This document shows positions 17,600 through 27,421 of a stretch of DNA of 64,000 nt, in pieces (position 1 is the stretch's first letter; each line of letters opens with the position of its first letter). Made by a program: the position numbers and the translations under genes. Below the pieces are notes generated by a model, which made no database searches, was not told the origin of the DNA, and saw only the letters and a program-made list of their open reading frames with translations. Location of the stretch: positions 1,364,001-1,428,000 of the forward strand of contig NZ_LT629762.1 of assembly GCF_900105155.1 (NCBI RefSeq). The letters are read 5' to 3'. This stretch comes from Pseudomonas prosekii (GTDB lineage: Bacteria > Pseudomonadota > Gammaproteobacteria > Pseudomonadales > Pseudomonadaceae).

Positions 17600-19501
17600 T
17601 TACATCTCCACCTGCGTCCCTAGCTCAATCACCCGGTTCAGCGGCAAGTTGAAGAAGCGCAGATTGCCGTTAGCGTTCTGCAACATGAACGCAAACAGTG
17701 CTTCGCGCCAACGTGCCATGCCTTCGAGTTTCGAGGCGATGACGGTTTCGCGACTGAGGAAGTAGGTGGTGCGCATCGGGCTGAAGTCCAGGTCATCGAG
17801 ATGGCACAACTTCAGCGCTTGCGGCACGTCCGGTTCGTCGACGAAGCCGAAGTGCAGGATGACCCGGAAGAAGCCTTCGCCGTAGGCATCGACTTCAAAA
17901 CGGCGTGATGCCGGCACTCGCGGGATGTCTTCGTAGACCACGGTCAGCAGCACCACTTGCTCGTGCAGCACCTGGTTGTGCAGCAAATTGTGCAACAGCG
18001 CGTGGGGCACAGCGTCGGGGCGCGCGGTGAGGAACACGGCGGTGCCCTGGACGCGATGCGGCGGTTGCACGGCGATGCTGCTGATGAAGATCGGCAGTGG
18101 CAGGCCGCCCTCGTCGAGACGTTCGACCAGCAGCTGTTTGCCGCGCTTCCAGGTGGTCATCAGGACGAACAGGACGATGCCGGCGATCACCGGGAATGCG
18201 CCGCCCTGGACGATTTTCGGTACGTTGGCGGCGAAGTACAGGCCATCGACGACGAGGAAACCGATCGACAACGGTACTGCGAGGATCGGTGGCCACTTCC
18301 ACAGCAGCAACATCACCGCCGATACCAGCACGGTGGTCATCAGCATGGTGCCGGTCACCGCGACGCCGTACGCCGAGGCCAGCGCGCCGGAAGATTCGAA
18401 GCCGAGCACCAGCAGAATCACGCCAACCATCAGCGACCAGTTCACCGCGCCGATGTAGATCTGGCCCTGTTCGGCGCTGGAGGTGTGCTGGATGTGCATG
18501 CGCGGAATGTAGCCGAGCTGGATCGCCTGACGGGTCAGGGAGAACGCGCCGGAAATCACCGCTTGCGAGGCGATCACCGTGGCCAGTGTCGAGAGACCGA
18601 CCAGCGGGATCAGCGCCCAGCTTGGCGCCAACAGATAGAACGGGTTGCGCGCCGCTTCCGGGTCACCGAGCAGCAACGCGCCCTGGCCAAAATAGTTAAG
18701 CACCAGCGCCGGCAACACGAGGATGAACCACGCGCGGGCAATCGGCTTGCGCCCGAAGTGGCCCATGTCGGCGTACAGCGCTTCGGCGCCGGTCAGTGCC
18801 AGCACCACCGCGCCGAGAATCGCCACGCCCATGCCCGGATGGACAATAAAGAAGCGCACGGCCCACACCGGGTTCATCGCCTGAAGCACTTCCGGGTGTT
18901 GCAGAATGCCGTAAACGCCAAGGGCGCCAAGCACGACAAACCAGGTGACCATGATCGGCCCGAACAGAATGCCGATGCGCGCGGTACCGTGGCGCTGAAT
19001 CAAAAACAGCGCCACCAGCACCACCAGCGACAACGGCACGACCCAATGGTCGATGCCATCGAATGCCAGCCCGAGGCCTTCGACCGCCGAGAGTACCGAG
19101 ATCGCCGGAGTGATCATGCTGTCGCCGTAGAACAGCGCCGCGCCGATCAGCCCGCACACCACCAGCAAGGTTCGCAGTTTCGGATGCCCGGCGGCGGCGC
19201 GACGGGCCAGCGCGGTCAGGGCCATGATCCCGCCCTCGCCCTGGTTGTCGGCGCGCAGCACGAACATCATGTATTTGAACGAGACTACCCAGATCAGCGA
19301 CCAGAAGATCAGCGCGAGGATGCCCAATACACCGTCGTGGTTGACCGGTACACCATAGGCGCCAGAGAAAACTTCCTTGAGCGTATACAGCGGGCTGGTG
19401 CCGATATCGCCGTAAACCACCCCAACCGCCGCGACCAGCATGCCGATCGGTTTTGCTGCTGAATGTTCGCCGCCCGCCGTCTGACTACTTGCCTGACCCA
19501 T
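17600..19501 (-). CDS. kup: Kup-type low-affinity potassium uptake transporter
   Basis: This 633-residue inner-membrane protein has about 12 membrane helices in the first 440 residues, including the family signature [20 protein letters not shown] near residue 27. A cytosolic C-terminal domain follows ([20 protein letters not shown]). Kup proteins take up K+ with protons and matter at low pH or when Trk/Kdp are insufficient. The ATG at 19499-19501 ([11 protein letters not shown]) gives the normal Kup length; an upstream ATG at 19546 would add 15 atypical residues. The gene is divergent from rimO. Confidence 0.95.
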   Translation of the reverse strand: MGQASSQTAGGEHSAAKPIGMLVAAVGVVYGDIGTSPLYTLKEVFSGAYGVPVNHDGVLGILALIFWSLIWVVSFKYMMFVLRADNQGEGGIMALTALARRAAAGHPKLRTLLVVCGLIGAALFYGDSMITPAISVLSAVEGLGLAFDGIDHWVVPLSLVVLVALFLIQRHGTARIGILFGPIMVTWFVVLGALGVYGILQHPEVLQAMNPVWAVRFFIVHPGMGVAILGAVVLALTGAEALYADMGHFGRKPIARAWFILVLPALVLNYFGQGALLLGDPEAARNPFYLLAPSWALIPLVGLSTLATVIASQAVISGAFSLTRQAIQLGYIPRMHIQHTSSAEQGQIYIGAVNWSLMVGVILLVLGFESSGALASAYGVAVTGTMLMTTVLVSAVMLLLWKWPPILAVPLSIGFLVVDGLYFAANVPKIVQGGAFPVIAGIVLFVLMTTWKRGKQLLVERLDEGGLPLPIFISSIAVQPPHRVQGTAVFLTARPDAVPHALLHNLLHNQVLHEQVVLLTVVYEDIPRVPASRRFEVDAYGEGFFRVILHFGFVDEPDVPQALKLCHLDDLDFSPMRTTYFLSRETVIASKLEGMARWREALFAFMLQNANGNLRFFNLPLNRVIELGTQVEM

Positions 19502-19790
19502 CCAAAAACTCCTACTACTCAGACCCGGACTTCTTATAAGAAGCACTATGCTTTGCCGTGCAGCATGCGCTGTTTTACTTCAGGTTACAGACGATTTGTT
19601 GACTGTAAAAATTCGATAAAGCTCAACGGCGCGAAGCATAGCGCAGCACTCGTCGCATTTCCCTCATAAAGCTGGTCAAGTGCCTCGCCCATCGCTAGAA
19701 TTGCGCACTTTTTGATCAGAGGCACGCCAAGTGCCCGTCAGTCGCCTTGCCGTTCCCGGCTGGAGGCGTCAACAAATACCGAGGTTAGAC

Positions 19791-21128
19791 ATGTCCACCA
19801 CTCCCGCCACGGCCAATCCAAAGGTTGGCTTCGTATCTCTGGGTTGCCCCAAAGCACTGGTCGACTCCGAGCGCATCCTTACCCAGCTGCGCATGGAAGG
19901 CTATGACGTCGTCTCCACGTACGAAGACGCCGATGTGGTGGTGGTCAACACCTGCGGTTTCATCGACTCGGCCAAGGCTGAATCGCTGGAAGTGATCGGC
20001 GAAGCGATCAAGGAAAACGGCAAGGTCATCGTCACCGGCTGCATGGGTGTCGAGGAAGGCAATATTCGCAAGGTCCACCCGAGCGTGCTCGCCGTGACCG
20101 GTCCGCAGCAATACGAGCAAGTGGTCAACGCCGTGCACGACGCTGTGCCGCCGCGTCAGGATCACAACCCGCTGATCGACCTGGTGCCGCCGCAAGGCGT
20201 GAAACTGACGCCGCGCCACTACGCGTACCTGAAGATTTCCGAAGGCTGCAACCATAGCTGCAGCTTCTGCATCATCCCGTCGATGCGCGGCAAATTGGTC
20301 AGCCGTCCGGTCGGCGACGTCCTCGACGAAGCGCAGCGTCTGGTCAAGGCCGGCGTCAAAGAGCTGTTGGTGATTTCGCAAGACACCAGCGCCTACGGCG
20401 TCGACGTCAAGTACCGCACCGGTTTCTGGAACGGCGCGCCGGTGAAAACCCGCATGACCGAACTCTGCGAAGCCCTGAGCTCGCTCGGCGTCTGGGTGCG
20501 CCTGCACTACGTTTACCCGTACCCGCACGTTGACGAGCTGATTCCGCTGATGGCCGCCGGGAAAATCCTGCCGTACCTGGACATCCCGTTCCAGCACGCC
20601 AGCCCGAAAGTCCTCAAAGCGATGAAACGTCCGGCGTTCGAAGACAAGACCCTGGCGCGGATCAAGAACTGGCGCGAGATCTGCCCGGACCTGATCATCC
20701 GCTCGACCTTCATCGTCGGTTTCCCTGGCGAAACCGAAGAAGACTTCCAGTACCTGCTGAACTGGCTGACCGAAGCGCAACTTGATCGCGTCGGCTGCTT
20801 CCAGTACTCGCCGGTCGAAGGCGCACCGGCCAACCTGTTGGACGCGGCCATCGTTCCGGACGACGTCAAGCAAGACCGCTGGGATCGCTTCATGGCGCAC
20901 CAGCAAGCGATCAGCTCGGCGCGCCTGCAACTGCGTGTCGGCCGTGAAATCGAAGTGCTGGTCGATGAAGTTGACGAGCAAGGCGCGGTCGGCCGCTGCT
21001 TCTTCGATGCTCCGGAAATCGACGGCAACGTATTTATCGACAACGGCAGCAACCTTAAGCCGGGCGACAAAGTCTGGTGCAAAGTCACCGACGCCGACGA
21101 ATACGACTTGTGGGCTGAACAGATCTAA
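19791..21128 (+). CDS. rimO: Ribosomal protein S12 methylthiotransferase
   Basis: This 445-residue radical-SAM enzyme adds a methylthio group to an aspartate of ribosomal protein S12. N-terminal UPF0004 domain with [17 protein letters not shown] and further cysteines ([18 protein letters not shown]) for one iron-sulfur cluster; radical-SAM motif [11 protein letters not shown] (CxxxCxxC) near residue 150; C-terminal TRAM domain from about 380. Length is typical. The ATG at 19791 was chosen because the conserved domain starts 12 residues later. The upstream 60 in-frame bases look like leader. Confidence 0.96.
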   Translation: MSTTPATANPKVGFVSLGCPKALVDSERILTQLRMEGYDVVSTYEDADVVVVNTCGFIDSAKAESLEVIGEAIKENGKVIVTGCMGVEEGNIRKVHPSVLAVTGPQQYEQVVNAVHDAVPPRQDHNPLIDLVPPQGVKLTPRHYAYLKISEGCNHSCSFCIIPSMRGKLVSRPVGDVLDEAQRLVKAGVKELLVISQDTSAYGVDVKYRTGFWNGAPVKTRMTELCEALSSLGVWVRLHYVYPYPHVDELIPLMAAGKILPYLDIPFQHASPKVLKAMKRPAFEDKTLARIKNWREICPDLIIRSTFIVGFPGETEEDFQYLLNWLTEAQLDRVGCFQYSPVEGAPANLLDAAIVPDDVKQDRWDRFMAHQQAISSARLQLRVGREIEVLVDEVDEQGAVGRCFFDAPEIDGNVFIDNGSNLKPGDKVWCKVTDADEYDLWAEQI

Positions 21129-21143
21129 ACGCAAAAAAACCGC

Positions 21144-21180
21144 AAAGCCCCGCTCTCTCGACGAGATGCGGGGCTTTTTT
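21144..21180 (+). terminator. Terminator of rimO
   Basis: The arms AAAGCCCCGC and GCGGGGCTTT have an internal palindromic loop (TCTCTCGACGAGA) and a T tract. Confidence 0.93.
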
Positions 21181-21247
21181 CGGTCTATCGTTTTGTGAAG
21201 AACGGATTCGCCTCCATCATTCATCCATTCATCGGAGCCAGGCGGGC

Positions 21248-21721
21248 ATGCGCCAACACTCGGTCATTCATACGCCGAAACAAAGCGATTACGCAGAACT
21301 CACACGGGTCTGGGAGGCTTCGGTGCGCGCCACCCATGACTTTCTGCCAGACAGTTACATCGAACTGCTGAAGAACCTGGTGCTGACCCGTTACCTCGAT
21401 GCGGTGATGTTGATCTGCACCAAAGACTCGCGCCAGCGCATCACCGGGTTTGCCGGGATCGCGGCGGGCAAGATTGAAATGCTCTTCATCGACCCGGCGC
21501 ATCGCGGTCAGGGTTTGGGCAAACAGTTGCTGCGTTATGCGTTGGAGCATTTGAACGCTTACGAACTGGACGTCAACGAGCAGAACCCGCAAGCGCTGGG
21601 GTTTTACTTCAAGCAGGGTTTCGAGGTGATTGGCCGCACCGAGCATGACGGCATGGGCCAGCCCTATCCGCTGCTGCACATGCGTTTGCGCCAAACACAA
21701 CAACGCACGCGCAACGGCTGA
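21248..21721 (+). CDS. GNAT-family N-acetyltransferase
   Basis: This 157-residue acetyltransferase has the acetyl-CoA pyrophosphate-binding motif AHRGQGLGKQLLRYALE (about residues 84-100; consensus QxxGxG/A) preceded by the beta-strand IEMLFIDP and followed by LDVNEQNPQALGFYFKQGF. This is close to the PhnO/YjaB-like small-molecule acetyltransferases. Substrate unknown. It stands alone between the rimO terminator and a REP pair. Confidence 0.88.
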   Translation: MRQHSVIHTPKQSDYAELTRVWEASVRATHDFLPDSYIELLKNLVLTRYLDAVMLICTKDSRQRITGFAGIAAGKIEMLFIDPAHRGQGLGKQLLRYALEHLNAYELDVNEQNPQALGFYFKQGFEVIGRTEHDGMGQPYPLLHMRLRQTQQRTRNG

Positions 21722-21738
21722 CACCACACAGAACAACG

Positions 21739-21826
21739 GTGGGAGTGAGCCTGCTCGCGCTAGCGGTGTGTCATTCAACAGCTAAATTGACTGAACCACC
21801 GCTACCGCGAGCAGGCTCACTCCCAC
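21739..21826. repeat. REP palindrome pair
   Basis: GTGGGAGTGAGCCTGCTCGC and its complement GCGAGCAGGCTCACTCCCAC form arms about 30 bases long around a variable centre. Confidence 0.9.
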
Positions 21827-21911
21827 AAAAAGCCGAACCTCGCAAATGGAGCCGGGATTAACCGGCGCCCAGCAGGTACAATGCCCACCCCTTTTTTGTT
21901 ACGGCCCTGTC

Positions 21912-22622
21912 ATGACTGACCCGATTCGTCTCTCCAAACGCCTCATCGAACTCGTCGGCTGTTCCCGTCGGGAGGCTGAGCTGTTCATCGAGGGCGGCTG
22001 GGTCACCGTTGACGGCGAAGTCATCGACGAGCCGCAATTCAAGGTCGAGAACCAGAAAGTCGAGCTCGACCCAGAGGCCAAGGCGACCGCGCCGGAGCCG
22101 GTGACCATTCTGCTCAACGTGCCCGTGGGCATGGACGCAGACACCGCGCTGGCAACCCTCAGCCCCGAGACCCTGAGCGATGAACACCGCTTCAGCAAGC
22201 GGCCGCTCAAGGGCCACTTCCTGCGCCTGACCGCCAGCACCGACCTGCAGGCCAACGCCAGCGGTCTGCTGGTGTTCACCCAGGACTGGAAGATCCTGCG
22301 CAAGCTCACGGCGGATGCGGCGAAAATCGAGCAGGAATATGTGGTCGAGGTTGAAGGCGACATGGTGGCTCACGGCCTCAATCGCCTGAACCACGGCCTC
22401 ACTTACAAAGGCAAGGAGCTGCCGGCGGTCAAGGCCAGTTGGCAGAACGAGAACCGCCTGCGCTTCGCCATGAAAAACCCGCAACCGGGCGTGATCGCCC
22501 TGTTCTGCCAGGCCGTCGGCCTGAAGGTCGTCGCCATCCGTCGCATTCGCATCGGCGGCGTGTCCATCGGCAAAGTGCCGTTGGGCCAATGGCGCTACCT
22601 GTCCGGCAAAGAGAAGTTCTAA
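21912..22622 (+). CDS. S4-domain RNA pseudouridine synthase
   Basis: This 236-residue protein begins with an S4 RNA-binding domain (IRLSKRLIELVGCSRREAELFIEGG) and continues with a pseudouridine-synthase domain of the RsuA/RluB/E/F group. The usual active-site motif GRLD is altered: the equivalent region reads TASTDLQANASGLLVFTQD (about residues 108-126), keeping the likely catalytic Asp but losing the preceding Arg-Leu. KIEQEYVVEVEG and GVIALFCQAVGLKVVAIRRI are typical. Modified base and rRNA target are uncertain. The ATG at 21912 follows the family start; earlier in-frame codons look like leader. Confidence 0.82.
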   Translation: MTDPIRLSKRLIELVGCSRREAELFIEGGWVTVDGEVIDEPQFKVENQKVELDPEAKATAPEPVTILLNVPVGMDADTALATLSPETLSDEHRFSKRPLKGHFLRLTASTDLQANASGLLVFTQDWKILRKLTADAAKIEQEYVVEVEGDMVAHGLNRLNHGLTYKGKELPAVKASWQNENRLRFAMKNPQPGVIALFCQAVGLKVVAIRRIRIGGVSIGKVPLGQWRYLSGKEKF

Positions 22623-22696
22623 GACTTTTCACGCCGCCCTACATCTCGGCGCCGCTTTTTAGGCGGCGCCCACTGCCGATATCAGGATTGCACACC

Positions 22697-23167
22697 ATGA
22701 TTCATAACGACGTACTGCGCAGCGTGCGCTACATGCTCGACATCAGCGACAAGAAACTCATCGAGATCATCAAGATCGGCGGCATGGACGTGTCCATGGA
22801 AGACCTGCTGACCTACCTCGACAAGAAAGAAGAGGACGAGGAAGGTTTCGTGCGCTGCCCAGACGAAGTCATGGCGCACTTCCTCGATGGCCTGGTGATC
22901 TTCAAGCGCGGCAAGGACGAAAGCCGTCCACCGCAGCCGATCGAAACGCCGGTGACCAACAACATCATCCTGAAGAAACTGCGCGTGGCCTTCGAACTGA
23001 AAGAAGACGACATGCACGCGATCCTCAAGGCGTCCGAGTTCCCGGTGTCCAAGCCTGAGCTGAGCGCGCTGTTCCGCAAGTTCGGCCACACCAACTACCG
23101 CACGTGCGGCGACCAGTTGCTGCGCAACTTCCTCAAAGGCCTGACCCTGCGCGTTCGCCCGCAGTAA
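22697..23167 (+). CDS. DUF1456 (YehS-like) protein
   Basis: This 156-residue protein is made of two homologous helical halves (MIHNDVLRSVRYMLDISDKKL ... and NNIILKKLRVAFELKEDDM ...), the DUF1456 duplication seen in E. coli YehS. Its function is not established. It lies 74 bases after the pseudouridine synthase on the same strand, across a GC-rich hairpin (GGCGCCGC/GCGGCGCC) that could limit read-through. Confidence 0.88.
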   Translation: MIHNDVLRSVRYMLDISDKKLIEIIKIGGMDVSMEDLLTYLDKKEEDEEGFVRCPDEVMAHFLDGLVIFKRGKDESRPPQPIETPVTNNIILKKLRVAFELKEDDMHAILKASEFPVSKPELSALFRKFGHTNYRTCGDQLLRNFLKGLTLRVRPQ

Positions 23168-23180
23168 TCGCCTGCTCCCT

Positions 23181-23302
23181 GTAGGAGCGAGGCTTGCCCG
23201 CGAAGGCGTTTTCGCAATCGCCATCGCGAGCAGGCTCACTCCTACATTTGATCTGTGCCGCACGGGAGATCAGTGTGGCAGTGAGCCTGCTCGCGATGGC
23301 GG
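23181..23302. repeat. REP cluster with both REP families
   Basis: Three units occur in succession: GTAGGAGCGAGGCTTGCCCG (first family), then ATCGCGAGCAGGCTCACTCC and AGTGAGCCTGCTCGCGATGG (second family, inverted). This is the only place in the window where both families are interleaved. Confidence 0.85.
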
Positions 23303-23375
23303 ACTGACAGGCACCACCGATGTAACGGTCGATCGGGTTATCATGCCCGCCTCCATTCCCGCCTCGACCCAAACC

Positions 23376-24074
23376 ATGACCTACAGCGTTTCCCCCATCG
23401 GCTTCGTGCGCTCCTGCTTCAAGGAGAAATTCGCCATCCCGCGCCAACCGCAACTGGCCCCGGCCGCGCGTGGCGTGCTGGAACTGGTGGCGCCGTTCGA
23501 TCAAGGTGACGCGGTGCAAGGGCTGGAGCAGGTCAGTCATGTCTGGCTGCTGTTCCTGTTTCACCAGGCCCTGGAAGAAAAGCCGCGCCTGAAAGTCCGC
23601 CCGCCGCGTCTGGGCGGCAACAAATCCATGGGCGTGTTCGCCACCCGCGCGACCCATCGGCCTAACGGCATCGGTCAATCGGTGGTCAAACTGGACAAGG
23701 TCGAAGCCAATCGGCTGTTCATCTCCGGGATCGACCTGCTCGACGGCACGCCGATTCTAGACATCAAGCCCTACGTGCCTTACGCCGACATCATCGACAG
23801 CGCCTCCAACAGCATCGCCAGTGCAGCACCGCAGCTGATTCCCGTGCAGTGGACGGATTCGGCATTGCAGCAGGCGCATGGCCATGCTCAGCGTCTGGAT
23901 GAGCCGTTGGTGGCGTTGATCGAGCAGTGTCTGGCGCAAGACCCACGCCCGGCCTACCAGACTCCTGCGCCGGAACGCGAATATGGCGCGCAATTCTGGG
24001 ACCTGGATGTGCGTTGGCATTATCCCGAGGCTGGTTTGATTCGCGTCCTCGAAGTTATCCCCGCGAACACTTAA
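23376..24074 (+). CDS. trmO: tRNA t6A37 N6-methyltransferase (TsaA/TrmO)
   Basis: This 232-residue protein starts MTYSVSPIGFVRSCFKEKFA, aligning with the start of E. coli TrmO. It carries the conserved block ATRATHRPNGIGQSVVKL (about 89-106) and a DIKPYVPYAD segment. TrmO methylates N6-threonylcarbamoyl-adenosine at position 37 of certain tRNAs using S-adenosylmethionine. An in-frame ATG 11 codons earlier is possible; neither start has a strong ribosome site. Confidence 0.92.
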   Translation: MTYSVSPIGFVRSCFKEKFAIPRQPQLAPAARGVLELVAPFDQGDAVQGLEQVSHVWLLFLFHQALEEKPRLKVRPPRLGGNKSMGVFATRATHRPNGIGQSVVKLDKVEANRLFISGIDLLDGTPILDIKPYVPYADIIDSASNSIASAAPQLIPVQWTDSALQQAHGHAQRLDEPLVALIEQCLAQDPRPAYQTPAPEREYGAQFWDLDVRWHYPEAGLIRVLEVIPANT

Positions 24075-24086
24075 ACGCCGAAAACG

Positions 24087-24125
24087 AAAAAGCCCGCATT
24101 GCCTTCTCAGGCAATGCGGGCTTTT
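24087..24125 (+). terminator. Terminator of trmO
   Basis: AAAAAGCCCGCATTGCC pairs with GGCAATGCGGGCTTTT around TTCTCA. Confidence 0.92.
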
Positions 24126-24133
24126 GCTTTTAT

Positions 24134-24221
24134 GTGGGAGCGAGCTTGCTCGCGATGAGGCCTTCACATTCAACATTGATGTTGGCTGTTATAGCGCTAT
24201 CGCGAGCAAGCTCGCTCCCAC
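24134..24221. repeat. REP palindrome pair
   Basis: GTGGGAGCGAGCTTGCTCGC and its complement GCGAGCAAGCTCGCTCCCAC lie between the convergent trmO and fpr. Confidence 0.9.
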
Positions 24222-24237
24222 AAGGATCGCAGCGGGT

Positions 24238-25017
24238 TTACTTCTCGACGAACGCGCGCTCGATCAGGTAATCACCCGGCTCGCGCATGCGTGGCGACAC
24301 TTTCAGGCCGAAGCTGTTCAGCACTTCGCTGGTTTCGTCGAGCATGCTCGGGCTGCCGCAGAGCATGGCGCGGTCGTCCTGCGGGTTGATCGGTGGCAGG
24401 CCAATGTCGCTGAACAGCTTGCCGCTGCGCATCAGATCGGTCAGACGACCTTCGTTCTCGAACGGCTCGCGGGTCACGGTCGGGTAGTAGATCAACTTGT
24501 CACGCAGGGCCTCGCCGAAGAACTCATTCTGCGGCAGGTGCTCGGTGATGAACTCGCGGTAAGCGACTTCGTTGACGTAACGCACGCCGTGGCACAGGAT
24601 CACTTTTTCGAAACGCTCGTAGGTTTCCGGGTCCTGGATGACGCTCATGAACGGCGCCAGACCGGTACCGGTGCTGAGCAGGTACAAATGTTTGCCAGGC
24701 TTCAAGTCATCCAGCACCAGCGTGCCGGTAGGCTTCTTGCTGATGATGATCTCGTCGCCTTCCTTCAGATGCTGCAACTGGGAAGTCAGCGGGCCATCAG
24801 GCACCTTGATGCTGAAGAACTCCAGATGCTCTTCCCAGTTCGGGCTGGCAATCGAGTAAGCGCGCATAAGCGGGCGGCCATTGGGCTGTTGCAGGCCGAT
24901 CATCACGAACTGACCGTTCTCGAAGCGCAGGCCCGGATCGCGGGTGCACTTGAAGCTGAACAGAGTGTCGTTCCAGTGGTGAACACTGAGGACACGCTCG
25001 TGGTTCATGTTGCTCAT
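24238..25017 (-). CDS. fpr: Ferredoxin/flavodoxin-NADP+ reductase
   Basis: This 259-residue FAD enzyme exchanges electrons between NADPH and ferredoxin. It has the FAD-binding motif RAYSIASPNWEEHLEFFSI (about 50-68), the NADP-binding motif STGTGLAPFMSVIQDPETY (about 111-129) and the Pseudomonas-type C-terminus GDYLIERAFVEK. Length and sequence match P. aeruginosa FprA closely. The ATG at 25015-25017 gives MSNMNHERVLSVHHW. It is transcribed divergently from finR, which activates it under oxidative stress in Pseudomonas. Confidence 0.96.
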   Translation of the reverse strand: MSNMNHERVLSVHHWNDTLFSFKCTRDPGLRFENGQFVMIGLQQPNGRPLMRAYSIASPNWEEHLEFFSIKVPDGPLTSQLQHLKEGDEIIISKKPTGTLVLDDLKPGKHLYLLSTGTGLAPFMSVIQDPETYERFEKVILCHGVRYVNEVAYREFITEHLPQNEFFGEALRDKLIYYPTVTREPFENEGRLTDLMRSGKLFSDIGLPPINPQDDRAMLCGSPSMLDETSEVLNSFGLKVSPRMREPGDYLIERAFVEK

Positions 25018-25089
25018 GTACGTGGGACTCCTGGAGATTGGTCTGCGCTGGCTGCGTGAAAAATGAACCGATGTGCGCAATTGCATCGC

Positions 25090-25118
25090 ATTCTAATGGC
25101 AGCCACAATATCTGTTAA
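25090..25118 (-). promoter_or_regulatory. Promoter of fpr
   Basis: On the minus strand, TTAACA (25113-25118) and TAGAAT (25090-25095) are 17 bases apart, predicting a start near 25083 and a leader of about 65 bases. Confidence 0.65.
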
Positions 25119-25130
25119 CTGGATTATTAA

Positions 25131-25143
25131 GATAAGGGTTATC
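25131..25143. promoter_or_regulatory. Probable FinR operator
   Basis: The palindrome GATAAGGGTTATC is centred about 54 bases upstream of the predicted fpr start and 19 bases before the finR ATG. That is where a LysR activator of fpr that also controls itself would bind. Confidence 0.5.
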
Positions 25144-25155
25144 GGTTATATAGAT

Positions 25156-26082
25156 ATGCGATTTACTCTACGTCAACTTCAAGTCTTCGTCGCCGTTGCT
25201 CAGCAGGAAAGCGTGTCCCGTGCTGCGGGTCTGCTCAACCTCTCGCAATCGGCGGCCAGCACCTCGATCACCGAGCTGGAGCGCCAATCCAGTTGCCAAC
25301 TGTTCGACCGCGCCGGCAAACGCCTGAGCCTTAACGCCCTCGGCAAACAACTGTTGCCGCAAGCGGTGGCGCTGCTCGACCAGTCCAAAGAGATCGAAGA
25401 CTTGCTCAACGGCAAATCCGGTTTCGGCTCGTTGGCGGTGGGGGCGACGCTGACCATCGGCAATTACCTGGCGACGTTGCTGATCGGCAGCTTCATGCAG
25501 CGCCACCCGGAAAGCCAAGTGAAACTGCACGTGCAGAACACTGCCAACATCGTGCAACAAGTCGCTCACTACGAAATTGATCTGGGTCTGATAGAAGGCG
25601 ATTGCAGCCATCCGGACATCGAAGTGCAGAGCTGGGTCGAGGATGAACTGGTGGTGTTCTGCGCGCCGCAACATCCGCTGGCCAAACGCGGGATCGCGAG
25701 CATGGAAGAATTGAGTCACGAAGCGTGGATCTTGCGTGAACAAGGATCCGGCACGCGGCTGACCTTCGATCAAGCCATGCGTCACCATCGCAGCGCGTTG
25801 AATATTCGCCTCGAGCTGGAGCACACCGAAGCGATCAAACGCGCAGTGGAATCAGGGTTGGGGATTGGCTGCATTTCACGCCTGGCGCTGCGCGATGCGT
25901 TCCGCCGCGGCAGTCTGGTGGCGGTGGAAACGCCGGATCTGGACCTGGCGCGGCAGTTCTATTTCATCTGGCACAAACAGAAATTCCAGACACCGGCGAT
26001 GCGCGAATTCCTCGAACTGTGCCGCGCTTTCACCGCTGGGGTTCAGCGCAGCGACGAGATCGTCCTGCCGAGCATCGCTTAA
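25156..26082 (+). CDS. finR: LysR-type regulator FinR
   Basis: This 308-residue LysR regulator has an N-terminal winged helix (MRFTLRQLQVFVAVAQQESV, SQSAASTSITELERQ) and a C-terminal inducer-binding domain with GLGIGCISRLAL. Divergent pairing with fpr identifies it as FinR, which in P. aeruginosa and P. putida activates fprA in response to superoxide. The ATG at 25156 was preferred over an in-frame codon 31 residues earlier because the HTH begins at once. Its 3' end overlaps the convergent dgkA by 4 bases. Confidence 0.9.
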   Translation: MRFTLRQLQVFVAVAQQESVSRAAGLLNLSQSAASTSITELERQSSCQLFDRAGKRLSLNALGKQLLPQAVALLDQSKEIEDLLNGKSGFGSLAVGATLTIGNYLATLLIGSFMQRHPESQVKLHVQNTANIVQQVAHYEIDLGLIEGDCSHPDIEVQSWVEDELVVFCAPQHPLAKRGIASMEELSHEAWILREQGSGTRLTFDQAMRHHRSALNIRLELEHTEAIKRAVESGLGIGCISRLALRDAFRRGSLVAVETPDLDLARQFYFIWHKQKFQTPAMREFLELCRAFTAGVQRSDEIVLPSIA

Positions 26083-26441
26083 AGCAGGATCACCGCCCAC
26101 ACCAGCGCAATCATGGTCAACGCCACGAACTGCGCGGCGCTGCCCATGTCTTTGGCGTTCTTCGACAGCGGGTGCAATTCAAGGGAAATGCGGTCGATGG
26201 CCGCTTCTACTGCCGAATTCAGCAACTCGACAATCAGCGCCAATAGACACACGGCGATCAGCAACGCTTGCTCGACGCGGCTGACGTTCAGGAAGAACGA
26301 AAGCGGAATCAGAACGACGTTGAGCAACACCAGTTGCCGAAAAGCCGCTTCGCCGGTGAAGGCTGCGCGCAGACCGTCCAGTGAATAACCGGAGGCGTTG
26401 AGGATGCGTTTTAGGCCGGTCTGGCCTTTAAAAGGTGACAT
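26079..26441 (-). CDS. dgkA: Diacylglycerol kinase
   Basis: This 120-residue inner-membrane protein has three hydrophobic helices and the DgkA signature ELLNSAVEAAIDRIS (about residues 68-82), which contains the catalytic Glu/Asn positions. It phosphorylates diacylglycerol released during membrane-derived glucan synthesis and stress, feeding phosphatidate back to lipid synthesis. erdR lies 74 bases upstream on the same strand. Confidence 0.95.
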   Translation of the reverse strand: MSPFKGQTGLKRILNASGYSLDGLRAAFTGEAAFRQLVLLNVVLIPLSFFLNVSRVEQALLIAVCLLALIVELLNSAVEAAIDRISLELHPLSKNAKDMGSAAQFVALTMIALVWAVILL

Positions 26442-26515
26442 AGAGTGGGCAACTGACCAGAAAGGAGTGGGAAAGCTAGAGTAATCAAAGTCAAAAAAGC
26501 GTGAATAAGCGGCGC

Positions 26516-27166
26516 TTAATTGTTCGAAATTGACTCAAGTTGTTGCAAGAGCAAAGCAGCCTGGGTTCGGGTCCGCACATTCAGCTTGCGGAAAATCGCC
26601 GTGACATGCGCCTTGATGGTCGCTTCGGACACGCTCAGCTCATAGGCGATCTGCTTGTTCAGCAAACCCTCGCAGACCATCGTCAGTACGCGAAACTGCT
26701 GCGGCGTCAGGCTTGCGAGCCCTTCACTGGCAGCCTTGGCCTCGGCGGACACACTCACCGCTTCAAACGCCTGCGGCGGCCAGAACACATCGCCATCCAG
26801 CACCGCACGCACGGCTTTTTGAATAACCCCGAGGTCGCTCGACTTCGGGATAAAACCACTGGCGCCGAATTCACGGGACTTGACCATGATCGTCGCTTCT
26901 TCCTGTGCCGAAATCATCACCACCGGGATCTGCGGGTATTGCCCGCGCAGCAGCACCAGCCCGGAAAAACCGTAAGCGCCGGGCATGTTCAGGTCCAGCA
27001 GCACCAGATCCCAATCGGCCTTTTCGTCGAGACGGGTTTCCAGCTCGGCAATACTCGCCACTTCTACCAGACGCACGTCGGGGCCCAGGCCCAGGGTCAG
27101 CGCCTGGTGCAGCGCACTACGAAAAAGAGGATGGTCATCGGCAATCAGGATTTCGTATGTGGCCAT
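26516..27166 (-). CDS. erdR: NarL/LuxR-type response regulator ErdR
   Basis: This 216-residue two-component regulator has a receiver domain with acidic pocket and phospho-acceptor Asp in LVLLDLNMPG (about residues 54-63), then a LuxR-type helix-turn-helix (LTPQQFRVLTMVCEGLLNKQ, SEATIKAHVTAIFRKLNVRT). Location next to dgkA matches PAO1 PA3604 (ErdR, from memory), which controls ethanol/acetate oxidation genes. Its sensor kinase is not in this window. Confidence 0.88.
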   Translation of the reverse strand: MATYEILIADDHPLFRSALHQALTLGLGPDVRLVEVASIAELETRLDEKADWDLVLLDLNMPGAYGFSGLVLLRGQYPQIPVVMISAQEEATIMVKSREFGASGFIPKSSDLGVIQKAVRAVLDGDVFWPPQAFEAVSVSAEAKAASEGLASLTPQQFRVLTMVCEGLLNKQIAYELSVSEATIKAHVTAIFRKLNVRTRTQAALLLQQLESISNN

Positions 27167-27421
27167 TTTTCAAATGATCCTGTTTTTTCATGGGACGCCT
27201 GATGCATTCAGGCCTCGCCAAAACAACTCTGGGTGCAGCCACGGAGCTGCACCAACAGGGCACGTTCAACGCCAATTACGTGGGCTGATCAAGCAGTTCC
27301 CGGACGTAAGAAGTCGGCGTATCAAACTTTGGCCGCACCCCAATCGGCGCCAAGCATGCCCAGCCAAACAAGGGTGGTCAAGGTGCGTTGCCGGGACAGT
27401 TCTTTGCAGTATGGGCGACAA
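27167..27421. other. Intergenic region between erdR and the DTW gene
   Basis: These 255 bases hold the erdR promoter region (CAT at 27166 reads leftwards) and the 3' flank of the DTW gene. No convincing gene, terminator or repeat is visible. Confidence 0.4.
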
